Below the pieces are notes generated by a model. It worked only from the letters and a program-made list of their open reading frames with translations. It was not told where the DNA came from and did not search any database. From positions 9,248,935 through 9,312,934 of the forward strand of contig NZ_JHEG04000001.1 of the NCBI RefSeq assembly GCF_000760695.4: a stretch of DNA of 64,000 nucleotides, read 5' to 3'. The translations under genes and the position numbers were made by a program. Source of the DNA: Tolypothrix bouteillei VB521301. GTDB lineage: Bacteria > Cyanobacteriota > Cyanobacteriia > Cyanobacteriales > Nostocaceae. Below are positions 55,842-63,046 of the stretch, piece after piece; the stretch's first letter is position 1; the number at the start of each line of letters is the position of its first letter.

Positions 55842-55941
55842 TGCACAAATGGTGTAACGGAAGCATTAAGGTCTCTAAAACCTTTGGTCAAGGTATCTCC
55901 TTACGGAGACGCACTTGCGTTCAAATCCAAGTCTTTTGCGT
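55842..55941 (+). tRNA. tRNA with anticodon CTA (amber-reading), repeat in the variable loop
   Basis: Acceptor TGCACAA/TTTTGCG (one mismatch, one wobble); D-arm GGTGTAACGGAAGC; anticodon stem AAGGT/ACCTT with loop CTCTAAA, so the anticodon is CTA (codon UAG). The body resembles tRNA-Gln. The variable region carries TATCTCCTTACGGAGACGC; the T-arm would be CTTGG-like TTCAAAT CCAAG with an extra C. It may be a suppressor tRNA or a mutated tRNA-Gln. Confidence 0.6.
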
Positions 55942-55945
55942 TAAT

Positions 55946-56019
55946 GGTGCCGTAGGCAAATTGGTAAAGCCACCTGTCTTTCAAGCAGGAGATTGCGGGT
56001 TCGACCCCCGTCGGCACTG
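55946..56019 (+). tRNA. tRNA-Glu (TTC)
   Basis: Acceptor GGTGCCG/CGGCACT, D-arm GGCAAATTGGTAAAGCC, anticodon stem CCTGT/GCAGG with loop CTTTCAA (TTC), T-arm GCGGG TTCGACC CCCGT. No insertion. Confidence 0.85.
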
Positions 56020-56112
56020 CTGACTTGAGTTGGAATGACAGAGAGCAGGAAAACTGGTCTCTTCATTCCTTTATTTCACCCAGAAATCTCAAGTAATGAC
56101 TCCAAGATGTAT

Positions 56113-56196
56113 AGGTCGGCTTGCAAGCTTGGTCTAGGAAACGGTCTGTAAAACCGCCGAGAAAGAGCATTGCTAGTTTAATTCTAGCCCGACCCA
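56113..56196 (+). tRNA. tRNA-Tyr (GTA), long variable arm
   Basis: A class II tRNA: acceptor AGGTCGG/CCGACCC (first pair A-C mismatched), anticodon loop CTGTAAA (GTA) on stem CGGT/ACCG, a long variable arm after CGAGAAAGAG, and T-arm GCTAG TTTAATT CTAGC. It is slightly degenerate but recognisable. Confidence 0.7.
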
Positions 56197-56202
56197 TTAC
56201 GG

Positions 56203-56287
56203 AGAGATTGCTATTGGCAGAGCAAGCTGTTTGCGGTGCCTTCGGCGGGCGTAAGCGCTAACGCAGTCGTGTATGCAAGTTCATAAT
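56203..56287 (+). tRNA. Decayed tRNA-like element (Asn-like) with repeat
   Basis: GCTATTGGCAGAGC resembles a D-arm and CTGTTTG an anticodon loop (GTT), but the 3' half is broken by a repeat (GGTGCCTTCGGCGGGCGTAA then GCGCTAACGCA). No matching acceptor or T-stem was found. Probably a pseudo-tRNA. Confidence 0.3.
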
Positions 56288-56383
56288 GAGAACGTGGTGT
56301 AACGGGATAACACGTCAGTCTACGAAACTGTTCGCGTAGCGTGGCGTAGCCATGAAGTGAAGGTTCAAGTCCTTCCGTTCCGC
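56288..56383 (+). tRNA. tRNA-Arg (ACG) with repeat in the variable loop
   Basis: Anticodon stem CAGT/ACTG with loop CTACGAA (ACG); T-arm GAAGG TTCAAGT CCTTC is perfect; acceptor GAGAACG/CGTTCCG has five good pairs. Between the anticodon and T-arms lies TTCGCGTAGCGTGGCGTAGC then CATG, the reverse-complement end of the same repeat family as in tRNA-Asp. Confidence 0.65.
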
Positions 56384-56387
56384 CTTA

Positions 56388-56465
56388 TCCCCTGGTAGCT
56401 CAGTTTTGGTAGAGAGCGCTGGTCTGAAAAACCAGAGGTCGTCGGTTCGATTCCGACCTGGGGGA
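56388..56465 (+). tRNA. tRNA-Phe (GAA)
   Basis: Acceptor TCCCCTG/CTGGGGG (one mismatch, one wobble) with discriminator A; D-arm GCTCAGTTTTGGTAGAGAGC; anticodon stem CTGGT/ACCAG with loop CTGAAAA (GAA); T-arm GTCGG TTCGATT CCGAC. No insertion. Confidence 0.82.
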
Positions 56466-56474
56466 CTGGCACAT

Positions 56475-56547
56475 TGCCCTGTAGTGTAACTGGCAACATC
56501 CTTCGCTTTGAACGAGGAGATTCCAGGTTCAAACCCTGGCAGGGCAG
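56475..56547 (+). tRNA. tRNA-Gln (TTG)
   Basis: Acceptor TGCCCTG/CAGGGCA with discriminator G; anticodon stem CTTCG/CGAGG with loop CTTTGAA (TTG); T-arm CCAGG TTCAAAC CCTGG. It is the last clear tRNA of the array; all members are on the plus strand. Confidence 0.88.
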
Positions 56548-56649
56548 TCACATTATTCTCCTGTAACCCAACTGATAGCTTGGGGCAACCTAAGAAAGCG
56601 ATCGCGGCTATACTGCTGTATCACCAGCTAATTCCGCTCTTTGTTCGGT

Positions 56650-56862
56650 TTAGACTTTGTTGCTCAAGCGCATGACCATAAGTAGACACCTACCGTAGCC
56701 CGGTGGATCGTACTCTCGCAAATCCCTAAAACCTGCTTTGCTGTACGCTCGTTGTGCCTTGTGGTTGTCGATGGAGGTGGTAAGCTCTAATATTTGAAGT
56801 GTAGAAATATTTGAGGAACAACCTAAATTTTGACTCTGTCGTTGATAACCAAAATTTAGCAT
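56650..56862 (-). pseudogene. Fragment of a GNAT acetyltransferase gene
   Basis: The last about 45 codons encode a GNAT C-terminal part: LELTTSIDNHKAQRAYSKAGF then GYGRCLLMVMRL. The acetyl-CoA-binding motif and the N-terminal half are missing, and the first 25 codons look like non-protein sequence. It is probably the remnant of a gene cut by rearrangement beside the tRNA array. Confidence 0.6.
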
Positions 56863-56877
56863 TTAGCGCGATCGCAT

Positions 56878-57357
56878 TCAAGCTTTTTTTGTAAGTACCA
56901 CGAAAGCTTTACTATCAAAATCTCGTTGGAATTTTTGTACTGGTTGAAATCCAGCTTTTTCGCAGATCCGCAATGCTTGTAAATTAAACTCAGCTACAGT
57001 AACGCGAAATAAAGCAGGTGCAAATGTGCTTTTACCATAGTTGAGAACAGCATCAATGACACGAAGAGTCACTCCCCGTCGCGTTAGGCTAGGACACATA
57101 CCAAACCCAACATCAAGTGCGGCAATAGTGTAATCTCCTCCACTGACCCGTGCATCCCGACCAAAGCAACAGTAAGCGGTAAGATCGCCACCACTATTGG
57201 TAATGGTGTAGTATGCATTCGTTGAATCTAAAAATTGCCGTACATTCTCTTCAATTCCAGTAGGGTTTGGATTGTAAAAGTCATATGGCTCGTCATAACG
57301 CCATGTCAGAATAATACGTGCGTTTGCTTCGTTCATTGGCGAGAAAATGAAAGTCAT
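56878..57357 (-). CDS. GNAT family N-acetyltransferase
   Basis: A 159-aa GNAT protein: ILTWRYDEPYDFYNP near the N-terminus, DVGFGMCPSLTRRGVTLRVI carrying the acetyl-CoA pyrophosphate loop region (Q/RxxGxG/A-like), then VTVAEFNLQALRICEKAGFQ. The substrate is unknown. It follows (on the minus strand) no near gene, so it is transcribed alone, with the GNAT fragment downstream. Confidence 0.82.
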   Translation of the reverse strand: MTFIFSPMNEANARIILTWRYDEPYDFYNPNPTGIEENVRQFLDSTNAYYTITNSGGDLTAYCCFGRDARVSGGDYTIAALDVGFGMCPSLTRRGVTLRVIDAVLNYGKSTFAPALFRVTVAEFNLQALRICEKAGFQPVQKFQRDFDSKAFVVLTKKA

Positions 57358-57626
57358 ATATCTTACGATTTTCTATAAGAACAAATATACTAATAAAAGT
57401 AGCTATTGGATTATCGGCTAAAGGGTCTGAGTCCGCTACTGAATCGGCTTAGTTTGTTAGAGTATCTCATTCAACTGTTTGCTAGAGATAGCATTGTACC
57501 TAATACAAGCTCAAAAAAACCAATTCTTACTTCTCGAGAGAATGACGTTTTTAAAATTCTAAGGTTAATAACATACTGCTTAAAATTAATTGACTATTTC
57601 TAACTAAAAGCGTGTCTGATAGGATC

Positions 57627-58550
57627 TCACCTGCAAGGTGAAAAAGAAATATCTTCAGGCACGATCGTCATCATCATTTCTTTACTGACTCTAGAAGATT
57701 TTACAAGTCTGTTTGCCTGTCTCTCGATTGTTTTTTCAAAGATATTTCTCACCAGCCTTCCATTTCCAAACTTTTTATCTCTATTAACGTATAAATCAGT
57801 TAATCGATCGAGCAATACTGTTTTCGATTTCTCCGTTAACTTGAAATGGTTCTGCTCGCAAATTTTTTCAAAAATAGTCAATAACTCGGTAGGACTACAA
57901 TCATCAAAGTAGAAATACTTATTAAATCTTGACTTGAGCCCAGGGTTGGCATCAATGAATCTTGACATTTCTTCACTGTAGCCAGCAACAATAACTACTA
58001 GCCTATCTCTGTAATCCTCCATTCGTTTTAGTAGAGTATCTATAGCTTCTTGTCCAAAATCATTCTTAGCATCTTCTGGTTTTAGTGCATAGGCTTCATC
58101 AATAAACAACACACCGTCTAATGCCTCTGAGATAATTGTGTCTGTCTTGATTGCAGTTTGTCCAACGTATCCTGCAACTAACCCCGCTCTATCGGTTTCA
58201 ATCACGTGCCCAGATGAAAGTATTCCTAAGTATTTGTATATTTGACCCATTAGACGAGCAACTGTCGTTTTCCCTGTTCCGGGGGGACCACAAAATACCG
58301 AGTGTAGTGTTACAGAAATGCTAGCAAGTCCCTGTTCCTGGCGAAGCTTCTGTATATTAAGGAAATTGATTAGAGTATGTACCTCATCTTTGACATTTTG
58401 CATACCTACAAGATTATTTAGCTGCTCAAGAACAGTTTCCAGATTTGTAGACTCATCAGACTGCTGAATAAAACTCTTATTACCAGAGCGTTTTAGCTCT
58501 GCTTTCATTTGCTGTAACTCCGCTTCAATCTCATCTTTCCAAAAAGACAT
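57627..58550 (-). CDS. AAA ATPase, CbbX/SpoVK-like
   Basis: A 307-aa AAA ATPase: Walker A FCGPPGTGKTTVARLMG, pore-loop area VAGYVGQTAIKTDTII, Walker B GVLFIDEAYAL, then sensor/arginine-finger region VIVAGYSEEMSRFIDANPGLKSRF (split here as VIVAGYSEEM and FIDANPGLKSRF) and FGNGRLVRNIFEKTIERQANR. This subfamily includes CbbX (Rubisco activase) and SpoVK. In cyanobacteria there are several copies, often in accessory loci; the N-terminal 45 residues are charged and helical. The partner is unknown; no rbc genes are nearby. Confidence 0.85.
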   Translation of the reverse strand: MSFWKDEIEAELQQMKAELKRSGNKSFIQQSDESTNLETVLEQLNNLVGMQNVKDEVHTLINFLNIQKLRQEQGLASISVTLHSVFCGPPGTGKTTVARLMGQIYKYLGILSSGHVIETDRAGLVAGYVGQTAIKTDTIISEALDGVLFIDEAYALKPEDAKNDFGQEAIDTLLKRMEDYRDRLVVIVAGYSEEMSRFIDANPGLKSRFNKYFYFDDCSPTELLTIFEKICEQNHFKLTEKSKTVLLDRLTDLYVNRDKKFGNGRLVRNIFEKTIERQANRLVKSSRVSKEMMMTIVPEDISFSPCR

Positions 58551-59697
58551 ACTCCATACCCTTTACAACTTACTAACTACTTGAACACTATGTTGCAGCA
58601 ATTCGCTATTGAGGTTTTTATTTAATCATGCCTCAAAATTGGTTGGGTTCATGTTTAGTATTCCCCGTCACCTGTTTAATGTGCCACATTAAATAGAAAA
58701 AAATACAAAGCTACAGAGAAGAAAACGTGAAATGATTGCGATCTACCGGAGGTAGTAACAAAGTTATTGCCTCGAAGTGCTTTGTATTTCAAGGATTACA
58801 GTGGTTTTTTCAAGTTATTTGATGAATGAGATTTTTTGTCAATGCGTAACTCCTAGTACTGTAGGGTGGGCATTGTCTGCTATATAACAATACCGTTCAG
58901 ATAAAACTCGAGCCCCCCTAGGGCGTGTTTTCACGCGTATTGGTTTAGTCTCTTAATTTTCTAGATACTCCTAAATCTCCCGATGAATTGGGGGATTTGT
59001 GTACAGATCTCTAGAAAAGAGATGAAACATTGTGAGAAAGGAAAATTGGAATTAAGTTCCTCCCCTTTTTAAGGCTAGAGGGGGATCGAAACCGCAAGAG
59101 TGCTCTTTAGAAGACTTGTGTACACCACCGTAGCTTCTGACGGGGGATTGGGGGAATCTCCAAGGATTAGATATTGTTAACTGAACCGTATAGCCCTACA
59201 CAAGGTTTTTGGTTGACCGTATCCACCCCATCCGTAATTCAAAAATCAAATAGGAGTCCTATATCGGTTAAGCACATAAGTTAACAAAAGATACCCTGGC
59301 AAAAGAAAAAGTTAATTTTATAATCGGATTAGAGGGTATACCAATTTAAAAAAAGAATGCGGCACGGAAATAAAACCCCTTCCCTTGGTAAGGGAGATAT
59401 GCGTCTTTGTCGCCAACATTTTGTGAATTGGTACTATACCATTTCACAAAAAGGACAATACAAAGCGATCGTGTAGAGACCCACCAGAGTGCGTCTTTAC
59501 AGAATTTAGGTGTATTGCGATTTATGTGAAGTGGTATGACTGACTAAACGCGGATTTTTTGAAGAAGATAATGCTTTGCTTTGATTCCCAAAGTTGCATT
59601 ACTTGTATTCAAAATTACTTATTTCATCTCATATAATAAATATAATACTTGTGAAAAATTTATTTCCAGTATTTCCTCTGAACTGGGAGGAATTCAG
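58551..59697. other. Long intergenic region with composite dispersed repeats
   Basis: About 1.1 kb without a gene. Between about 58956 and 59135 it holds CTCCCGATGAATTGGGGGAT, CTCCCCTTTTTAAGGCTAGA, GGGGGATCGAAACCGCAAGA and AGACTTGTGTACACCACCGT, the same order as the block near 46440-46600. The 3' part is AT-rich and should contain the promoter of the HPPD operon. Confidence 0.6.
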
Positions 59698-60789
59698 ATG
59701 ATTGATTTCTGCCCTATTAAGGGCTTTGACCACCTTGAGTTTTATGTTGGGAATGCAAGGCAAGCGGCGCTTTTCTATTCCAAGTTTTTTGGGTTTACTA
59801 ATATAGCTTATCGGGGTTTAGAAACTGGCAGCCGTGAAATAACATCTTATGTTATGCAGCAAGGGGAGACTCGCTTTGTTTTAAGTGCAGCGCTCTTTTC
59901 CAACCATCCCATCTCGCAAAGCGTGTTAAAGCACGGTGACGGAGTTGCGATCGTAGCTTTTGAAGTGCCAGATGCTACAATGGCATACAAGGAAACCACC
60001 AGACGGGGCGCTGTAGGAGCGATCGCACCCACTGAAGAAGAAGACGGATATGGCGTGTTGCGTTATGCGGCTATCCACGCCTACGGTGATGTGTTAATTA
60101 AGTTTGTGGAAAGGAGCGATTATTCTGGCGTCTTTGCTCCTGGCTTTATACCTCGATACCCTGCTAACAGTACTAACTCTGTAGGTTTATGCACTATCGA
60201 TCACATCGTAGGAAACGTCGAGTTAGGAGCAATGAACAAATGGGTACAGTTTTTCACCGATACACTGGGCTTTAGCCTACTGGTGCATTTTGACGATGAG
60301 GCAATTTCCACAGAGTACTCTGCCTTAATGTCTAAAGTGATGCAGAACGGTACGGGTAAGATTAAATTACCAATTAACGAACCAGCCAAAGGAAAACGCA
60401 AATCTCAGATTGAAGAATACCTGGAATATAATAACGGTCCGGGAGTACAACACATTGCCTGCGCGACCAATAACATTATCGAAACAGTCTCTCAATTAAA
60501 AAAAGCAGGGTTGGAGTTTCTACACGTACCGAAAACTTATTACGAAAACTTGAAAGAACGAGTCGGTGACATTGATGAGCCTATCGAGCAACTCGCAGAT
60601 TTAGGGATTTTAGTGGATAGGGATGAAGATGGGTATTTACTCCAGATTTTCACCCAGCCCGTGCAAGATAGACCAACGCTTTTCTTTGAAGTGATTCAGC
60701 GTCATGGAGCGCAAGGTTTTGGTGAAGGGAACTTCAAAGCCCTGTTTGAAGCGATAGAACGCGAACAAGCGATGCGGGGTAATTTATGA
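59698..60789 (+). CDS. hppD: 4-Hydroxyphenylpyruvate dioxygenase
   Basis: Turns 4-hydroxyphenylpyruvate into homogentisate (tyrosine catabolism; tocopherol and plastoquinone precursors). ATG 59698 has GGGAGG at 7 nt; an upstream TTG at 59581 adds a non-native leader. The 363-aa product has the two vicinal-oxygen-chelate repeats: FDHLEFYVGNARQ at the start, IDHIVGNVELG (first Fe-binding His), VQHIACATNNI (second His) and the Glu in RPTLFFEVIQRHG, followed by GFGEGNFKALFEAIE. First gene of an operon with homogentisate dioxygenase (34 nt). Confidence 0.94.
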   Translation: MIDFCPIKGFDHLEFYVGNARQAALFYSKFFGFTNIAYRGLETGSREITSYVMQQGETRFVLSAALFSNHPISQSVLKHGDGVAIVAFEVPDATMAYKETTRRGAVGAIAPTEEEDGYGVLRYAAIHAYGDVLIKFVERSDYSGVFAPGFIPRYPANSTNSVGLCTIDHIVGNVELGAMNKWVQFFTDTLGFSLLVHFDDEAISTEYSALMSKVMQNGTGKIKLPINEPAKGKRKSQIEEYLEYNNGPGVQHIACATNNIIETVSQLKKAGLEFLHVPKTYYENLKERVGDIDEPIEQLADLGILVDRDEDGYLLQIFTQPVQDRPTLFFEVIQRHGAQGFGEGNFKALFEAIEREQAMRGNL

Positions 60790-60823
60790 TGCACCAAATA
60801 CAGGAAGCTAAGGGGATACGAAC

Positions 60824-61981
60824 ATGAGTTACTACTATAAATTAGGAAAACTTCCCCACAAGCGACACATTCAATTTCGTCAACCTGATGGTTCTCTATA
60901 TCATGAAGAATTAATGGGGCTGCGAGGGTTTTCGGGTGTTCAATCCTTGCTTTATCATTTACGTCCACCTACACAAATACAGAAGATTTTGTTAGAGAGG
61001 ACAGTCAATCTGTCCTATGAAGAATCCAGTCCCCTGTGTCATCGCCATCTACGAACGGGAACCGTAGAATTGGGAACAAATGCTGTAGAGGCGCGTGTTC
61101 CGTTAATGGCAAATGCAGATGTCTGCATCTCCATCGCTCGTCCCCAATCGCCGATGTTGTACTGGTATCGATGCGCTCATGGTGATGAAGTGATATTCAT
61201 CCATGATGGCACTGGTGTATTGGAGAGCCAGTACGGTATTCTACACTATCAAGTAGGAGATTATTTAGTAATTCCTTCTGGAGTGCTGTGGCGTATTATA
61301 CCTGACGCGGGGGTAGAGCAGCGCATGCTTGTGATTGAGGCTAGCGGACATATAGAACCACCAGCAAGATATCTCAATCGCTACGGGCAATTTCTCGAAC
61401 ACTCTCCCTACAATGAACGCGACATTCGTCCGCCAGAGGAGTTAGGAACTCATGACGAGGTGGGGGAATTTGAAGTGCGGGTCAAAACTAGAGATAGAAT
61501 TATTAGCTATCTCTATCACCATCATCCTCTAGATGTTGTGGGATGGGATGGGCATCTTTATCCTTTTGCGTTTAACATTGAGGATTTTGAACCCATTACC
61601 GGGAGAATTCACCAGCCCCCTCCAGTACATCAAACTTTTGAGGCTCCTGGCTTTGTTATCTGTTCCTTTGTACCACGCCTTTTTGATTATCACCCTCTGG
61701 CAATTCCAGCTCCCTATAACCATTCCAATGTTGATTCGGATGAAGTTATCTATTATGTCTCTGGAAACTTTATGTCCCGTAAGGGGATAGAGCGATCGTC
61801 AATTACCATTCATCCTAGTGGTATTCCTCACGGTCCTCATCCAGGAATGTACGAGGGTTCTATTGGCAAAGAACGCACCAATGAACTGGCTGTCATGATT
61901 GATACCTTTCGTCCATTGCAACTGACAAAACAAGCCCTGGCTTTGGAGGATAAAGACTACGCCTATAGTTGGATTGCTTGA
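60824..61981 (+). CDS. hmgA: Homogentisate 1,2-dioxygenase family protein
   Basis: Opens the homogentisate ring to maleylacetoacetate. The 385-aa product begins SYYYKLGKLPHKRHIQFR and has YRCAHGDEVIFIHDGTGVLE, a first cupin-like region, and the iron-site part PAPYNHSNVDSDEVIYYVSG and HPSGIPHGPHPGMYEGS, close to the family His/Glu/His pattern. It is somewhat shorter than eukaryotic enzymes (about 445 aa). A Fe ligand Glu is not certain (SDE). The genes for maleylacetoacetate isomerase and fumarylacetoacetase are not seen; the operon continues with an HDO-fold protein instead. Confidence 0.85.
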   Translation: MSYYYKLGKLPHKRHIQFRQPDGSLYHEELMGLRGFSGVQSLLYHLRPPTQIQKILLERTVNLSYEESSPLCHRHLRTGTVELGTNAVEARVPLMANADVCISIARPQSPMLYWYRCAHGDEVIFIHDGTGVLESQYGILHYQVGDYLVIPSGVLWRIIPDAGVEQRMLVIEASGHIEPPARYLNRYGQFLEHSPYNERDIRPPEELGTHDEVGEFEVRVKTRDRIISYLYHHHPLDVVGWDGHLYPFAFNIEDFEPITGRIHQPPPVHQTFEAPGFVICSFVPRLFDYHPLAIPAPYNHSNVDSDEVIYYVSGNFMSRKGIERSSITIHPSGIPHGPHPGMYEGSIGKERTNELAVMIDTFRPLQLTKQALALEDKDYAYSWIA

Positions 61982-62112
61982 TATTCTAAGTTTTCCAGAT
62001 TGGTTGAAAGTATGAACTACCTTCGTTTCCAGCCCTATACTCCTCGTTTCCTCCCCTTGGAAAGGTTCGGGTTAAAGTTAGGTAAAACTGACACGAAAAT
62101 CATGTAAATATT

Positions 62113-63033
62113 ATGACTCATACTAACGTGAATACCTCAGGTTCTTTAACTATCTCCTCTCGCATCGAAAAGCGATCGCATCAAGGCGAATTAACCCAAA
62201 AACAAGTAGAAAACTTTCAAGATTTCCTCACGAGGATCGATAGAGAATTTTTACAACACCGCATCATCACCAACAACGCCTATACTCGTTGGTTTTCTTG
62301 CGGTACCGCTACAGACAAAGAATTGCGTTATTTCATTCAGCAATTCTCGGTATTCTCCAATCAGTTCCTCATAGCAGCACTGTTAAAAGCCATTAACTCA
62401 CCCACCCTCGATCGATCGCGCAAGAGTCGCGAGATATTGCTGAACGAACTGGGCGTAATTTATCGCAAGCCAGACCAAACCATTAGCACTAACCTGGGTC
62501 AGACAGAAGATGATAAGGATAAAGAAGGAGATCCCGAATTAGTCAGTACCGAAGGTACGGTGGACGGTGGTATTTGTCGTTTCCGCGCCGCACATTTTGA
62601 ATGGCTGGTCAATTTAGCTGAGGGCTTGGGGTTACATTATGAAGACATTGGCAAGCGCAAGCACGGAAGTTCAACCACTTTACACTTCTGCGATGAACTG
62701 CAACGTCTTTATGGAAGTGATGACCCACATATTGCTGAGGGTGCTAGCTTTGCAGTGGAAAATTGGGCAGCAGCAGGCTTTTGGCAAGAATTGGAGGAAG
62801 GGCTTACGCGCATCAAACAAGCACGATACCCGCATCTGCGTTTGGCATTCTTTAGTTGGCACAATCGTGTTGAGATGCAACACGCCGGACACACTCTAGA
62901 GGAACTCGAAGCAGTTTATTTTCAAGCTGACTTTGACCAAGCCAAGTTTATTCAGGGAGGACGAGAAATTCTGGATGCTATTACTGTTTTTTGGGATGGA
63001 TTGGAGGCGGATCGTCTTGGAATGAGGGGATAA
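62113..63033 (+). CDS. Haem-oxygenase-like diiron-fold (HDO/PqqC-TenA-like) protein
   Basis: A 306-aa helical protein: RWFSCGTATDKELRYFIQQF (about 60-79), FRAAHFEWLVNLAEGLGLHY (about 156-175), SFAVENWAAAGFWQELEEG and a late HNRVEMQHAGHTLEELE (about 249-265). The spaced Glu/His residues (HFE, VEN, HNxVExxH) resemble metal ligands of the haem-oxygenase-like diiron oxidase fold, which hydroxylates or cleaves small molecules or fatty acids. Its own reaction is unknown. It is 131 nt from the HGD gene and 13 nt from the acyl-activating enzyme gene, so it is probably part of one pathway. Confidence 0.65.
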   Translation: MTHTNVNTSGSLTISSRIEKRSHQGELTQKQVENFQDFLTRIDREFLQHRIITNNAYTRWFSCGTATDKELRYFIQQFSVFSNQFLIAALLKAINSPTLDRSRKSREILLNELGVIYRKPDQTISTNLGQTEDDKDKEGDPELVSTEGTVDGGICRFRAAHFEWLVNLAEGLGLHYEDIGKRKHGSSTTLHFCDELQRLYGSDDPHIAEGASFAVENWAAAGFWQELEEGLTRIKQARYPHLRLAFFSWHNRVEMQHAGHTLEELEAVYFQADFDQAKFIQGGREILDAITVFWDGLEADRLGMRG

Positions 63034-63046
63034 GGGAGATAAGGCG

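Noticed and set aside
54169..56551. Several ORFs of 70-130 codons on both strands in the tRNA array
   Set aside because: They run through tRNA genes, repeats and intron sequence and have no protein-like features.
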